From NCBI RefSeq assembly GCF_022538185.1, contig NZ_JAKYXC010000003.1, forward strand, positions 372,001-436,000: a stretch of 64,000 nt of DNA. The letters are read 5' to 3'. Position 1 is the stretch's first letter, and each line of letters starts with the position of its first letter. The notes below the pieces were generated by a model that worked only from the letters and a program-made list of their open reading frames with translations, had not been told where the DNA came from and made no database searches. Below are positions 8,451 through 17,623 of the stretch, piece by piece. Source of the DNA: Microbacterium sp. CFH 31415 (GTDB lineage: Bacteria; Actinomycetota; Actinomycetes; Actinomycetales; Microbacteriaceae). A program made the translations under genes and the position numbers.

Positions 8451-11170
8451 CCAGGTCGCCCGGACTCTCCGCCCTCACCCGTCGCCGCTTCGCGACGCCT
8501 CGCAGCGCAGCCCTCGTCATCATCGCGCTCACCGCCTTCGCGGCCTTCGTGATCGCGGCCGCTCCGCGTGCCCTCGTCGGAGTCGTCCGCGCCGAGGTCG
8601 CCCACCAGGTCTCCGACATGCCGGCGATCTCGCGCGACCTGTCGGCGAGTCTCATCGGCTCGCCGGCCCTCGGTTCCGCGAACGATCCCGAGGTGATCGG
8701 CGGCTGGGACGAGGGCGCGGAGGACGTGTTCGGCGCGGTCGGCCAGCTGCTCGCCGACAACCGGGGCTCGCTCGAGCCCGCCCTCGCACCGCTCGTCGGC
8801 GAGGCACAGTTCGCCGCGTACGCACAGGATCTGCGCGTCGACCCCGAGAACCTTCCCGCGCAGGCGCCCATCTCGATCGTGCAGCTGTTCGCCGAGCCGG
8901 CGATGCAGTCGAGTGTCGAGCTGGTCGACGGCGCCTGGCCTGAGCCGTGGACCGGCACGGGGCCCGTGGAGATCGTGCTGAGCGATGCCGCGGCGTCGAC
9001 GATGCAGTGGCCGGTCGGCGAGGTGCGCAGCGCACCGCCGTCGACCCGGGTCACGTCGGTCGATGACTGGCTCGAGGGAGCGGTCGAGGTCCAGCTCGTC
9101 GGCACCGTCACGGCCATCGATCCCGACGCTGATCGATGGGTTCACCTGCCCACCTCGCTCATCGCCACCGTGTTCGACGACGGCAACCGGCGGCCCACCG
9201 CCACGTCGGTCGCCTGGGTGCATCCGGAGTCCTGGGCGCAGATCGTCCCCGCCCTGCGCGCGGAGCTTCAGGCGTGGTACCCGGTGGACGGCGGCGCGGC
9301 ACTCGGGGCCGAGCCGGTCGAGCTGCTCTCCGCGCTGCGTGCGGCGACGTCGACGAGCGTCCCCGTCGACGAGACGGGTCAGCTGCGGGTGCGCTTCCAG
9401 AGCGAGGTCGTCGACGTGCTCTCGACCGCGCTCTCGCGGGCGAACTCCGCGAGCGCGATCCTCGCCGTTGCGGCGGTCGGCCCGCTCGCGGTGAGCGTCT
9501 CGCTGGTCGTCCTCGCCGCCGCCCTCATGATCCGTCGCCGGCGCGCGGATCTGTCACTCATGTCCGCCCGCGGGGCGCCGCTCGCCCGGCTGCGTCGGCT
9601 GCTGTTCGGCGAGGGGCTCATCCTCGGCATCCCCGCTGCGATCCTCGCGGCGGTCGTCGCGATCGCCGTCACCCCCAACGACGCCGGGCCGCTGCCGACG
9701 CTCCTCGCTGTCGCCGTCGGCGTGGTGCCGGGCGTCGCGCTCGCCTTCACCCTGCGGCCCGCGCTGCTCGAGCGCGGACGCGCCGACCTCGACGCCCCGG
9801 TGCGCAGCAAGGCGGTGCGCATCGCCGAGGCGGTCGTGCTGCTGCTCGCGGCTGTGGCCGTCGTGCAGCTGTTCCTGCGCGGGATCGGATCGGCCACCGA
9901 CGGGATCGATCCCCTCGTCGTCGCGGCACCGCTTCTGGCCACGGTCGCCGTCGCGCTCGTCGTCGTCCGGCTTCACCCGATCCCGATCGCGGCGGCACTC
10001 CGCGTCGCGCGCCGTGGCCGGGGCGTCGTCGGCCTCGTCGGCGCGGCGCGCAACCTGCGCGACTCCGCGGCGGGCACCACGGCCGTCCTCGCGATGCTCG
10101 TCGCCGTCGCCATCGCCGTGTTCTCGTCCCTCGTGCTCGCCACCGTCGACCGCGGTGCCGTGGTGGCCGCGCAGCGCGACGTCGGTGGCGACATCCGACT
10201 CGCCGGCCCCTACTTCGACGACGACATGATCGACTCCATGCGCGCGGTGGAGGGGGTCGACGATGCCGTCGGCGTCCTGCGTGGCGACTACATCACCGTT
10301 GCGGGCCCGGACGGTCGTGAGAGCGTGCAGGTCACGGTGACCGATGTCGACACGCTCGCCGCCGTGCAGCGCGGCATGGTCGGGGCGCTGCCCGCCGGGC
10401 TCATCACGCCCGTTTCCGACCCCGTGCAGATCGTCGAGTCGAGCGTGCTCGCCGCCGATCTGGGGGAGGGGCAGACCACGTTCGTGACCTCGCCGGTCGA
10501 CGTCGTCGGAACGCTCGACCGCGTGCTGGGCGTCACCGGGTCCGAGAAGTTCGTGCTGATGGATCGGGCCGACTACGCAGCCCTCACCGGATTCGGGTTC
10601 TTCCCGCGCACGGTGATGATCGACGTGGCACCGGGAGCGGACGCTGCGGCCATTGCCGACGAGCTCGGCGACCTCATCGGGTCGGCGCACTCGACGCGCA
10701 TCCTCGAGGAGTCGACGGCCGAGATCCAGGCATCCCCGGCGGTCTCCGCCCTGCGGTTCGTGCTGCTGTCGGCGCTCGCCGTCGCGGTGGCGCTGTCGGT
10801 CGTCGCTCTCCTGCTCGTCGCAGGGGTCTCGCGTGATGCGCGCTCCCGCGTGATCGCGCTGCTGCGCAGCATGGGTCTCGACCGACCCCGGTCCCGCGGC
10901 GTCGTCGCCTGGGAGTTCGTACCGCTCGGCGTCACTGCGCTCGTGGGCGGCGTGGTGCTCGGCGCCGTGCTCCCGCTGCTCGTCGTGACCTCGATCGACC
11001 TGCGGCCGTTCACCGGCGGCGGCGGTCAGCCCAGCATCGCCGTCGACCCCGTCCTGAGCGGCACCCTCATCGCCGTCGTGGTGGTCGCGCTCGCCCTCGC
11101 CGTGGTCGGCGGTGTGGCGAGCGCGCGCACGACGTCCATGGCGACCGTGCTCCGAACCGAGGAGGACTGA
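8447..11170 (+). CDS. FtsX/MacB-type ABC transporter permease (second)
   Basis: 907 residues, paralogous in layout to the upstream permease: N-terminal helix SAALVIIALTAFAAFVIAAA (about 20-39), extracytoplasmic domain to about 330, a membrane cluster with the cytoplasmic coupling segment RRRADLSLMSARGAPLARL, a second extracytoplasmic domain (about 560-760) and a C-terminal FtsX unit containing SRVIALLRSMGLDRPRSRG. The chosen GTG start at 8447 overlaps the previous TGA and places the first helix correctly. The final TGA shares its A with the ATG of the ATPase gene (11170). The two permeases probably form a heterodimer. Confidence 0.82.
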   Translation: MTRSPGLSALTRRRFATPRSAALVIIALTAFAAFVIAAAPRALVGVVRAEVAHQVSDMPAISRDLSASLIGSPALGSANDPEVIGGWDEGAEDVFGAVGQLLADNRGSLEPALAPLVGEAQFAAYAQDLRVDPENLPAQAPISIVQLFAEPAMQSSVELVDGAWPEPWTGTGPVEIVLSDAAASTMQWPVGEVRSAPPSTRVTSVDDWLEGAVEVQLVGTVTAIDPDADRWVHLPTSLIATVFDDGNRRPTATSVAWVHPESWAQIVPALRAELQAWYPVDGGAALGAEPVELLSALRAATSTSVPVDETGQLRVRFQSEVVDVLSTALSRANSASAILAVAAVGPLAVSVSLVVLAAALMIRRRRADLSLMSARGAPLARLRRLLFGEGLILGIPAAILAAVVAIAVTPNDAGPLPTLLAVAVGVVPGVALAFTLRPALLERGRADLDAPVRSKAVRIAEAVVLLLAAVAVVQLFLRGIGSATDGIDPLVVAAPLLATVAVALVVVRLHPIPIAAALRVARRGRGVVGLVGAARNLRDSAAGTTAVLAMLVAVAIAVFSSLVLATVDRGAVVAAQRDVGGDIRLAGPYFDDDMIDSMRAVEGVDDAVGVLRGDYITVAGPDGRESVQVTVTDVDTLAAVQRGMVGALPAGLITPVSDPVQIVESSVLAADLGEGQTTFVTSPVDVVGTLDRVLGVTGSEKFVLMDRADYAALTGFGFFPRTVMIDVAPGADAAAIADELGDLIGSAHSTRILEESTAEIQASPAVSALRFVLLSALAVAVALSVVALLLVAGVSRDARSRVIALLRSMGLDRPRSRGVVAWEFVPLGVTALVGGVVLGAVLPLLVVTSIDLRPFTGGGGQPSIAVDPVLSGTLIAVVVVALALAVVGGVASARTTSMATVLRTEED

Positions 11171-12132
11171 TGACCGAACCCGACATCGTGTGCGAAGGAC
11201 TCGTGAGGATCTTCGCCGTCGCCGACATCGAGGTGCAGGCGCTGCAGGGCCTCGACCTGGTCGTCGACCGCGGCGAGCTCGTCGCCCTCGTCGGCGCGTC
11301 CGGCTCGGGGAAGTCGACGCTGCTGTCGATCCTCTCCGCGCTCGATGCTCCCACCGCCGGCTCCGCACGCGTGGCCGGGCGCGACCTGCCGTCGCTCTCG
11401 GCGCGCGACCGCGTGACGTACCGGCGCGAGGTGGTCGGCTTCGTCTGGCAGCAGACCGCACGCAACCTCCTGCCCTACCTGTCCGCCCGCGAGAATGTGC
11501 AGCTCGCGCGGGCGATCGGCGGCGATCGCAAGCATCCCGAGCGTGCGACCGAGCTGCTCGAGCTCGCCGGCGTGGCCGATGTCGCCGACCGGCGTCCGGC
11601 CGAGCTGTCGGGCGGTCAGCAGCAGCGTGTCGCGATCGCCGTCGCTCTGGCCAACGCCCCACGCGTGCTCCTCGCCGATGAGCCGACCGGCGACCTCGAC
11701 GAGCATGCGTCGGCGGAGGTTCTGTCGACGTTCGAGACGGTCAACCGCGAGCTCGGAACGACCGCGCTCATCGTGACGCACGATCCCGCGGTCTCGGAGC
11801 ACGTGCAGCGTACGGTGCAGATCCGCGACGGCCGCACGTCCACCGAGGTGCTGCGGTGGACGCACACCGACGACGAGGGCCGGCAGCACGACATGGCCGA
11901 GGAATTCGTCGTGCTCGACAAGGTCGGGCGGCTGCAGCTGCCGACCGAGTACATGCACCAGCTGTCGCTGCGCGAGAGGGTGCGCCTCAAGCTCAATCCC
12001 GACCACGTCGGCGTGTGGCCGGGCGATGGCCGGCAGACGCCACCCGCGGCGACCCCGGGACCCGCTGACGGCGAGGCGCCCGCGACGCGCCGGAGTCGTC
12101 GCGAGGGATCACATCAGGAGGAGGGATCATGA
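11170..12132 (+). CDS. ABC transporter ATP-binding protein, MacB/LolD type, with C-terminal extension
   Basis: Walker A GASGSGKST (about residues 42-50), Q-loop region FVWQQTARNLLP, signature LSGGQQQRV (about 146-154), Walker B VLLADEPTGDLD (about 167-178) and H-loop VTHDP. Residues beyond about 225 form an extension with EEFVVLDKVGRLQLP and a polar Pro/Gly/Arg-rich tail. Similar tails occur in actinobacterial MacB-like ATPases, but I cannot assign a function. Fourth-base overlaps on both sides place it in the same operon as the two permeases and the next ATPase. Confidence 0.88.
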   Translation: MTEPDIVCEGLVRIFAVADIEVQALQGLDLVVDRGELVALVGASGSGKSTLLSILSALDAPTAGSARVAGRDLPSLSARDRVTYRREVVGFVWQQTARNLLPYLSARENVQLARAIGGDRKHPERATELLELAGVADVADRRPAELSGGQQQRVAIAVALANAPRVLLADEPTGDLDEHASAEVLSTFETVNRELGTTALIVTHDPAVSEHVQRTVQIRDGRTSTEVLRWTHTDDEGRQHDMAEEFVVLDKVGRLQLPTEYMHQLSLRERVRLKLNPDHVGVWPGDGRQTPPAATPGPADGEAPATRRSRREGSHQEEGS

Positions 12133-12830
12133 GCGAGCCTGTGCTCGAGGCATCCGATCTGTCGGTCGTGCACCGCACCCCCGCCGGCGACGTGCGCGCG
12201 CTGTCGGACGCGTCGCTCGAACTGCATCCGGGTGAGCTCGTCGTGCTCGTGGGACCCTCGGGTGCCGGCAAGACGACTCTGCTCCACGTCCTGGGCGGGA
12301 TCCAGCCGCCGACCACCGGCCGGGTGCGGGTCGGCGACGTCGTGCTCACGGAGGCACCCGAGAAGCAGGTCGATGCGGTGCGGCGCGACGACATCGGCTA
12401 CGTCTTCCAATCGTTCGGGCTGATCGGCGCGCTGTCGGCCGAAGAGAACGTCGAGCTGCCGATGCGCATCCGCGGCACCGAGCCGGCCGAGCGGTCGGAG
12501 CGTGTCACTCGGCTGCTGGAGCGCGTCGGCCTGGCCGACCACGCCACGCAGCGACCGGCGGAGCTCTCGGGCGGCCAGCAGCAGCGCGTCGGCATCGCGC
12601 GCGCCCTGGCCGGCTCTCCGCGCATCGTGCTCGCTGACGAGCCCACCGGTCAGCTCGACTCGCACACCGCGGCGACGATGATCGACCTCATCGCCTCGAT
12701 CGCGCACGAGGACGGCGTCGCCGTGCTCCTGTCGACCCACGACCCGTCGATCATGCTCCGGGCCGACCGCGTGCTCGAGCTGCACGACGGCGTGCTGCGC
12801 GCAGGAGTGGTTCCGGCCGCTGTCGTCTAG
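12129..12830 (+). CDS. ABC transporter ATP-binding protein, MacB/LolD type
   Basis: 233 residues, the usual length for a stand-alone LolD-type subunit. Walker [10 protein letters not shown] (about 42-50), [19 protein letters not shown] after the Q-loop, signature LSGGQQQRV (about 146-154), Walker [12 protein letters not shown] and H-loop STHDP. It starts at the ATGA overlap with the previous ATPase. With two ATPases and two large permeases the operon could make one heterotetrameric transporter. Last gene of the unit; a long hairpin follows 46 nt later. Confidence 0.9.
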   Translation: MSEPVLEASDLSVVHRTPAGDVRALSDASLELHPGELVVLVGPSGAGKTTLLHVLGGIQPPTTGRVRVGDVVLTEAPEKQVDAVRRDDIGYVFQSFGLIGALSAEENVELPMRIRGTEPAERSERVTRLLERVGLADHATQRPAELSGGQQQRVGIARALAGSPRIVLADEPTGQLDSHTAATMIDLIASIAHEDGVAVLLSTHDPSIMLRADRVLELHDGVLRAGVVPAAVV

Positions 12831-12876
12831 GCCGGTCCGCCGGCCGCGGCACCACCGTTGATCGCCGTCGACCGAC

Positions 12877-12974
12877 CGTCGTCGTGCCGGCAACAGAAGA
12901 TCTGGCGCACGCAGGACATTTCGCGCTCAACTCTCCTGTCTCCGCCAGATCTCCTGTTCTGGGCAACGACGACG
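12877..12974. repeat. long imperfect intergenic hairpin
   Basis: Core arms 12886-12907 and 12943-12964 match in inverted orientation at 18 of 22 positions around AGATCTGGCG/CGCCAGATCT. Outside them GTCGTCGT and ACGACGAC extend the stem after a one-base bulge, and inside them CAGGA/TCCTG continues it. The apex contains CATTTCGCGC. It fills much of the 276-nt gap between an ABC operon and the DNA ligase gene, and there is no T-tract. It could be a REP-like element, a processed RNA structure or a terminator. The remainder of the gap shows no gene. Confidence 0.65.
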
Positions 12975-13094
12975 GCACCGCCGACATGGTGAAGGGCGGG
13001 CGGATGCCTCGGCGGGTCGCCCAGTCGCCGACCGGGCCTCCTAGCGGGTCGGCCGCGGGTGCGCCAGGGCGTCCGCGGTGTCGTGACCGGGTGC

Positions 13095-13100
13095 GAGAAT
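13095..13100 (+). promoter_or_regulatory. possible leaderless -10 element before DNA ligase
   Basis: GAGAAT ends 6 nt before the ATG at 13107. A2, A4, A5 and T6 agree with a -10 element. It supports this ATG over in-frame starts further upstream. Confidence 0.4.
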
Positions 13101-13106
13101 TCCCGC

Positions 13107-14633
13107 ATGCTGCTCACCGAGGTCGTCGCCGCGGCCGAAGCCGTCGCTGCGACGTCATCGCGCCTCGCGAAGATCGCGGCGCTCGCCGACGTGCTCCGTG
13201 GCGTCGCTGCCGACGAGGTGGCGCCGGCGATCGGGTTCCTCACCGCGAACCCGCGCCAGGGCCGCCTCGGCGTCGGGTGGCGCAGTCTGTCGGCGCTCGG
13301 GACGAGGCACGCCCTCCAGCCGTCGCTCACGGTCCTCGACGTCGACGCAGCGCTCGATCGCCTCGCAGCCACCGACGGGCCGGGGTCGGTCGCGGCCCGC
13401 CGCGGCGAGCTCACCGCGCTCAGCGAGCGCGCGACGGCGGCCGAGTGGGGCTTCATCGCCCGGGTCATGCTCGGCGAGCTGCGCACCGGCGCGCTCGAGG
13501 GCGTGCTGCTCGACGCGGTCGCCAAGGCATCGGGGAAGGATGCCGCGGCCGTACGCCGCGCGGCGATGCTGTCGGGCGATCTCGGGGCCACCGCCGACCT
13601 CGCCCTGACGGGGTCGGCCGAGGCGCTGGATGCCGTCGGACTGCAGGTGGGGCGTCCGGTGATGCCGATGCTCGCTTCGACGGCGGGATCAGCGGCTGAG
13701 GCGCTCGGGGCGCTCGGGGGAGCGGCATCCGTCGAATACAAGCTCGACGGCGCGCGCATCCAGGTGCACCGCGACGGCGACGACGTGCGCGTCTACACCC
13801 GCAGCCTCGCCGACATCACCCATCGCGTGCCCGAGATCGTCAAGGCCGTGCGTGAACTGCCCGCCGAGCGCGTGATCCTCGACGGCGAGACGCTGTCGCT
13901 CGACGAGGACGGCGGCCCGCGCCCCTTCCAGGACACGATGGCACGGTTCGGCTCCGAGAGCGGCGCCGCGGCGGTGCTGCGGCCCTGGTTCTTCGACATT
14001 CTCCACCTCGACGGACGAGACCTGCTCGACGAGCCGCTCGCCACGCGGCTCGATGTCCTCGAGCGGGTCGCGGGGCCGTCGCGCATACCGGGCATCGTCA
14101 CCGACGACCCTGCCCGCGCCGAGGAATTCTCGCGCGAGGCGCTCGCCGCGGGGCACGAGGGCGTGATGGTCAAGGGCATCGATTCGGCGTACGCGGCGGG
14201 GCGCCGCGGCAAGAGCTGGCTCAAGGTCAAACCCGTGCTCACCTTCGACCTCGTCGTGCTCGCGGTGGAGTGGGGCTCGGGCCGTCGCACCGGGCAGCTG
14301 TCGAACCTCCACCTCGGCGCGCGCGATCCCGACGGCGCCTACGGCGATCCGGGCGGCTTCGTGATGGTCGGCAAGACGTTCAAAGGACTCACCGACGCCC
14401 TCCTGCGCTGGCAGACGGATCATTTCCCGACGATCGAGACGCATCGGTCCGCGTACGCCGTGCACGTGCGGCCCGAGACCGTCGTCGAGATCGCGATCGA
14501 CGGTGTGCAGCGATCGACGAGGTATCCGGGCGGAGTCGCCCTTCGCTTCGCGCGGGTGAAGGGCTATCGGCCCGACAAGGGTCCCGGCGAAACCGACACG
14601 ATCGCGTCGCTGCGCGCGCTCCTGCGCGGCTGA
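13107..14633 (+). CDS. ATP-dependent DNA ligase
   Basis: 508 residues in the archaeal/eukaryal-type layout: an N-terminal all-helical domain, nucleotidyltransferase domain with adenylated lysine in motif I EYKLDGARIQ (Lys212), motif III VILDGETLSL, motif IV HEGVMVKG, motif V KSWLKVKP, then an OB-fold domain. It seals nicks using ATP. It is an accessory enzyme beside the NAD-dependent LigA expected elsewhere; many actinobacteria carry such a LigB/LigC-like enzyme. It lacks nuclease or primase fusions, so it is not LigD. The start is supported by a leaderless-type promoter. Not in an obvious operon: the sirtuin gene follows after 61 nt with its own putative promoter. Confidence 0.92.
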   Translation: MLLTEVVAAAEAVAATSSRLAKIAALADVLRGVAADEVAPAIGFLTANPRQGRLGVGWRSLSALGTRHALQPSLTVLDVDAALDRLAATDGPGSVAARRGELTALSERATAAEWGFIARVMLGELRTGALEGVLLDAVAKASGKDAAAVRRAAMLSGDLGATADLALTGSAEALDAVGLQVGRPVMPMLASTAGSAAEALGALGGAASVEYKLDGARIQVHRDGDDVRVYTRSLADITHRVPEIVKAVRELPAERVILDGETLSLDEDGGPRPFQDTMARFGSESGAAAVLRPWFFDILHLDGRDLLDEPLATRLDVLERVAGPSRIPGIVTDDPARAEEFSREALAAGHEGVMVKGIDSAYAAGRRGKSWLKVKPVLTFDLVVLAVEWGSGRRTGQLSNLHLGARDPDGAYGDPGGFVMVGKTFKGLTDALLRWQTDHFPTIETHRSAYAVHVRPETVVEIAIDGVQRSTRYPGGVALRFARVKGYRPDKGPGETDTIASLRALLRG

Positions 14634-14682
14634 GCCGATCCTGAACGCGCGTCGCCCCGGGCCCTCCACGCCCGGAGCCGGG

Positions 14683-14688
14683 CACACT
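14683..14688 (+). promoter_or_regulatory. weak leaderless -10 element before sirtuin gene
   Basis: CACACT ends 6 nt before the ATG at 14695; only A2, A4 and T6 fit. Confidence 0.25.
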
Positions 14689-14694
14689 GGATCC

Positions 14695-15387
14695 ATGCGC
14701 ATCGTCGTCCTCACCGGCGCCGGGATCTCGGCCGAGAGCGGCGTGCCCACCTTCCGCGACGCCGACGGGCTGTGGGAGGGACACCGGATCGAGGACGTCG
14801 CGACTCCCGAGGCCTTCGAGCGTGACCCCGGCACCGTGCAGGCGTTCTACGACGCGCGACGGCGTGCCGTGGCATCCGTCCACCCCAATGCCGCCCACCT
14901 CGCTCTGGCCCGCCTCGAAGCCGCGGTCGGGGAGGCGCTCCTGGTCGTCACGCAGAACGTCGACGACCTCCACGAGCGGGCGGGCACGCGCAACCTCGTG
15001 CACATGCACGGTGAGCTGCGGCGCGCCCTGTGCCTGGCCTGCGGGGCTCGACCGATGTGGGACGCCGATCTCTCGCCGCGACCGCCGTGCCCGGTCTGCG
15101 GCGAGCGGATGCTGCGCCCCGACGTCGTCTGGTTCGGCGAACAGCCCTACGGTCTCGACCGGATCGAGCAGGCCGTCGTCGCCTGCGACGTGTTCGCGTC
15201 GATCGGCACCTCCGGTGCCGTGTACCCGGCGGCCGGGTATGTCGCGCTCGCGGCGGCGTTCGGAGCGCGCACCGTCGAGCTGAACCTCGTGGCGAGCGAC
15301 GCGGTCGTCCCGTTCGACGACGCCCGCGCCGGCCGCGCGGGCGACCTCGTGCCGGCGTGGGTGGACGAGATCATCGCAGCGTCCTGA
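14695..15387 (+). CDS. cobB: NAD-dependent protein deacylase (class III sirtuin)
   Basis: Removes acyl groups from lysines with NAD+. Present are GAGISAESGVPTFRD (NAD site), TQNVDDLHERAG, the catalytic His in HMHGEL, a zinc site of two CxxC pairs (CLAC near residue 110 and CPVC near 132), and IGTSGAVYPAAG. YDARRRAV carries the Tyr-x-x-Arg pair that in SIRT5/CobB enzymes selects malonyl and succinyl lysine, so desuccinylation is likely. 230 residues is the normal bacterial length. The gene ends 17 nt before a strong hairpin shared with the convergent sugar permease gene. Confidence 0.93.
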   Translation: MRIVVLTGAGISAESGVPTFRDADGLWEGHRIEDVATPEAFERDPGTVQAFYDARRRAVASVHPNAAHLALARLEAAVGEALLVVTQNVDDLHERAGTRNLVHMHGELRRALCLACGARPMWDADLSPRPPCPVCGERMLRPDVVWFGEQPYGLDRIEQAVVACDVFASIGTSGAVYPAAGYVALAAAFGARTVELNLVASDAVVPFDDARAGRAGDLVPAWVDEIIAAS

Positions 15388-15404
15388 CACGGCTCCGCGA
15401 ACGA

Positions 15405-15444
15405 CGGAAGGCGCCGGGGCGGATGCCGCGCCCGACGCCTTCCG
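15405..15444. terminator. bidirectional hairpin terminator
   Basis: A perfect 9-bp stem CGGAAGGCG/CGCCTTCCG (15405-15413 with 15436-15444), extended by a GC-rich inner stem, sits between the convergent sirtuin and sugar permease genes. There is no U-tract, as is common in high-GC actinobacteria. Confidence 0.65.
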
Positions 15445-15457
15445 ACGGTGAGACCCG

Positions 15458-16729
15458 CTAGGTGCGCACGCCGTTGCCCCGCAGGCGGGAAACGGCGTCG
15501 ACGGTGGCTGCGAGGATCAGCACGCCACCCGTGACGAGCAGGTTGACGCCCGCAGGCAGGTTCAGCAGCGCCAGGCCGTTCGTGATGGTCGCGATCACGA
15601 GCGCACCGATGGCGGCGTGCATCAGGCGCCCCTTGCCTCCGAAGAGGCTCACGCCGCCGACCACGGCCGCCGCGACGCCGCTCAGCACGATGTCGCGACC
15701 GACCGTGGCATCGACCGTTCCCACGCGCGAGACGCTGAGCAGAGCCGAGAAGACCGCGAGGCTCGAGCAGATCACGAACGCCCACCACTTGATCCAGCGG
15801 ACCTTGACACCCGACCGGCGTGCCGCCTCGGCGTTGCCGCCGATCGCGTAGATGTACCGGCCGAACTTCGTGCGGTCCAGCGCGAACGTGCCGACCCAGA
15901 GGATCACGAGCACGATCGGCACGACGTTCGGCACGCCCTGCACCGCGTTGACGGACTGGCCGCGGTCCTGGTTCAGGATGTACACGACGGTGCCGCCGAG
16001 AACGGCGATGACGGCGAGCTTGATGAACACCAGCGAGATCGCCCGATTCGGCACGCCGGCGCGGGTGCGGCGCGCGCGGTCCCAGAGCGATGTCGCAGCC
16101 GAGATGATCAGCATGATCGCGAGCATCGCCCAGCCGCCCCACACCGGGAGATTGCCGTTCTGCAGCGCGATGAGCTCGGGCACCTCCACCCGGAACAGAC
16201 CGCCCGGCCCGATGATCACGAGCGCGAGCCCCTGCAGACCGAGGAACAGGCCCAACGTGACGACGAACGACGGGATCCCGACCCTCGCCACGAAGAAGCC
16301 GATGAAGGCCCCGATCAGGAAGCCGAACCCGAAGCCCAGCAGAAGGGCCAGGGGCCACGGGACGTCGAACTGCGAGTTCAGCACGACGAACAGCGCCATC
16401 CCGACTCCGCCGGCGACACCCGCCGAGAGGTCGATCTCGCCGAGCAGCAGCACGAAGACGAGTGCCATGCCCAGCACGACCAGCGTCGCCGCCTGATTCA
16501 GGAGGTTGGCGAAGTTGCGCTCGGTGAGGAAGAACGGGCTCAGCGCCGTGAAGAGGATGCCGAGGACGACGAGCCCGCCGATGGCGGGCAGCGCGCCCAT
16601 GTCGCCGCTGCGCACGCGCTGCCACCAGGCTCGTGCCTGGTCGACGACGCCGCCCTCGACGCCACTCCCGATCAGGTCGCTCGCGAGCGGATCGGGAGCG
16701 GCCTCCGTGCGTGTCGCATTGCTGCTCAT
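15458..16729 (-). CDS. monosaccharide ABC importer permease (set 1)
   Basis: 423 residues in the BPD_transp_2/Carb2 permease family (RbsC/XylH-like), with about ten membrane helices after a polar N terminus of 45 residues. The family motif GEIDLSAG is at 97-104 and GGVSLFGGKG is near the C terminus. The EAA-like loop AARRSGVKVRWIKWW contacts the ATPase. The ATG at 16729 overlaps the ATPase stop (ATGA), giving the operon order binding protein, ATPase, permease. Substrate probably a pentose or other monosaccharide, by family only. Paralogue of the permease at 18997-20244. Confidence 0.88.
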   Translation of the reverse strand: MSSNATRTEAAPDPLASDLIGSGVEGGVVDQARAWWQRVRSGDMGALPAIGGLVVLGILFTALSPFFLTERNFANLLNQAATLVVLGMALVFVLLLGEIDLSAGVAGGVGMALFVVLNSQFDVPWPLALLLGFGFGFLIGAFIGFFVARVGIPSFVVTLGLFLGLQGLALVIIGPGGLFRVEVPELIALQNGNLPVWGGWAMLAIMLIISAATSLWDRARRTRAGVPNRAISLVFIKLAVIAVLGGTVVYILNQDRGQSVNAVQGVPNVVPIVLVILWVGTFALDRTKFGRYIYAIGGNAEAARRSGVKVRWIKWWAFVICSSLAVFSALLSVSRVGTVDATVGRDIVLSGVAAAVVGGVSLFGGKGRLMHAAIGALVIATITNGLALLNLPAGVNLLVTGGVLILAATVDAVSRLRGNGVRT

Positions 16730-17535
16730 AGCGCCCCCTCCTCGGTGCGAAGCGTGGACGTGTCGACGATGCTGACGCCGCCCAGGGTCTTGGTGCCGGT
16801 GATGTACCCGACGACATCGTCGCGGGTGGTCTCGCTGACCGGGATCTGCGCCACCATCTGGCCCAGATACAGGACGGCGATGTCGTCGGCCACTTCGAAC
16901 ACATCGGCGAGGTTGTGGCTGATGAGGATCACCGCGACCCCCTGTTCGCTGAGCCGCTTGACCAGATTCAGCACCTGCTCCGTCTGGGCCACGCCGAGGG
17001 CGGCCGTAGGCTCGTCGAGGATGACGACCCGGGCCTTCTTCAGCACCGCCCGAGCGATCGCGACGGTCTGCCGCTGTCCGCCCGAGAGGCTCGACACCTT
17101 CTGCCGCACCGACTTGACCGTGCGCACCGAGAGGGAGCGCAGCGTGTCGGACGCCTCCTTCTCCATGCGCCCCTCGTCGAACGTGCCGATCGAGGTCTCT
17201 TCGCGGCCGAGGAACATGTTCTGGACGATGTCGAGGTTGTCGCACAGGGCGAGGTCCTGGTAGACGACCTCGATTCCGAGTCCGGAGGCGTCCCTCGGCG
17301 CGTGCAGGTCGCGGTGGGTGCCGTCGATGAGGACTTCGCCCTCGTCGTACGGCTGCACCCCGGCGAGGCCCTTGATGAGCGTGGACTTGCCGGCGCCGTT
17401 GTCGCCGACCAGGGCGGTCACCTTGCCGGGGTAGACCTTGAGGTCGACGCCCTTGAGAACGCTGACAGGGCCGAAGGACTTCTTGACGCCGACCAATTCG
17501 ATGATCGGCTCTGTGGCTGTGATCGTGTCTGACAT
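16726..17535 (-). CDS. monosaccharide ABC importer ATPase, single domain (set 1)
   Basis: 269 residues with one nucleotide-binding domain: Walker A GDNGAGKST (44-52), YQDLALCDNLDIVQNMFLG, signature LSGGQRQTV, Walker B VVILDEPTAALG and H-loop ISHN. RbsA/XylG proteins carry two such domains (about 500 residues), so this is the shorter FrcA-like form that should act as a homodimer. Its stop overlaps the permease ATG by 4 nt. An 11-bp hairpin separates it from the binding-protein gene upstream. Very similar in motif wording to the second ATPase at 20241. Confidence 0.9.
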   Translation of the reverse strand: MSDTITATEPIIELVGVKKSFGPVSVLKGVDLKVYPGKVTALVGDNGAGKSTLIKGLAGVQPYDEGEVLIDGTHRDLHAPRDASGLGIEVVYQDLALCDNLDIVQNMFLGREETSIGTFDEGRMEKEASDTLRSLSVRTVKSVRQKVSSLSGGQRQTVAIARAVLKKARVVILDEPTAALGVAQTEQVLNLVKRLSEQGVAVILISHNLADVFEVADDIAVLYLGQMVAQIPVSETTRDDVVGYITGTKTLGGVSIVDTSTLRTEEGAL

Positions 17536-17571
17536 ACTCGCTTCCTTGCAGAGTGTCGGTGCGAGCGCGCA

Positions 17572-17603
17572 AGGGCGTCGCGTCCGTGATGACGCGACGC
17601 CCT
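17572..17603 (-). promoter_or_regulatory. intercistronic stem-loop between binding protein and ATPase genes
   Basis: Perfect 11-bp stem AGGGCGTCGCG/CGCGACGCCCT with a 10-nt loop, lying 20 nt after the binding-protein stop and 36 nt before the ATPase start. Hairpins at this position in binding-protein operons commonly stabilise or partially terminate the message so that the binding protein is made in excess. Confidence 0.65.
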
Positions 17604-17623
17604 CGCGGCTCTTGCCCGACAGA

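Noticed and set aside
17572..17603. Full terminator separating the sugar-binding protein from its ATPase
   Set aside because: The hairpin has no U-tract and the downstream genes have no evident promoter of their own. It is better read as an intercistronic stabilising or partially terminating element.
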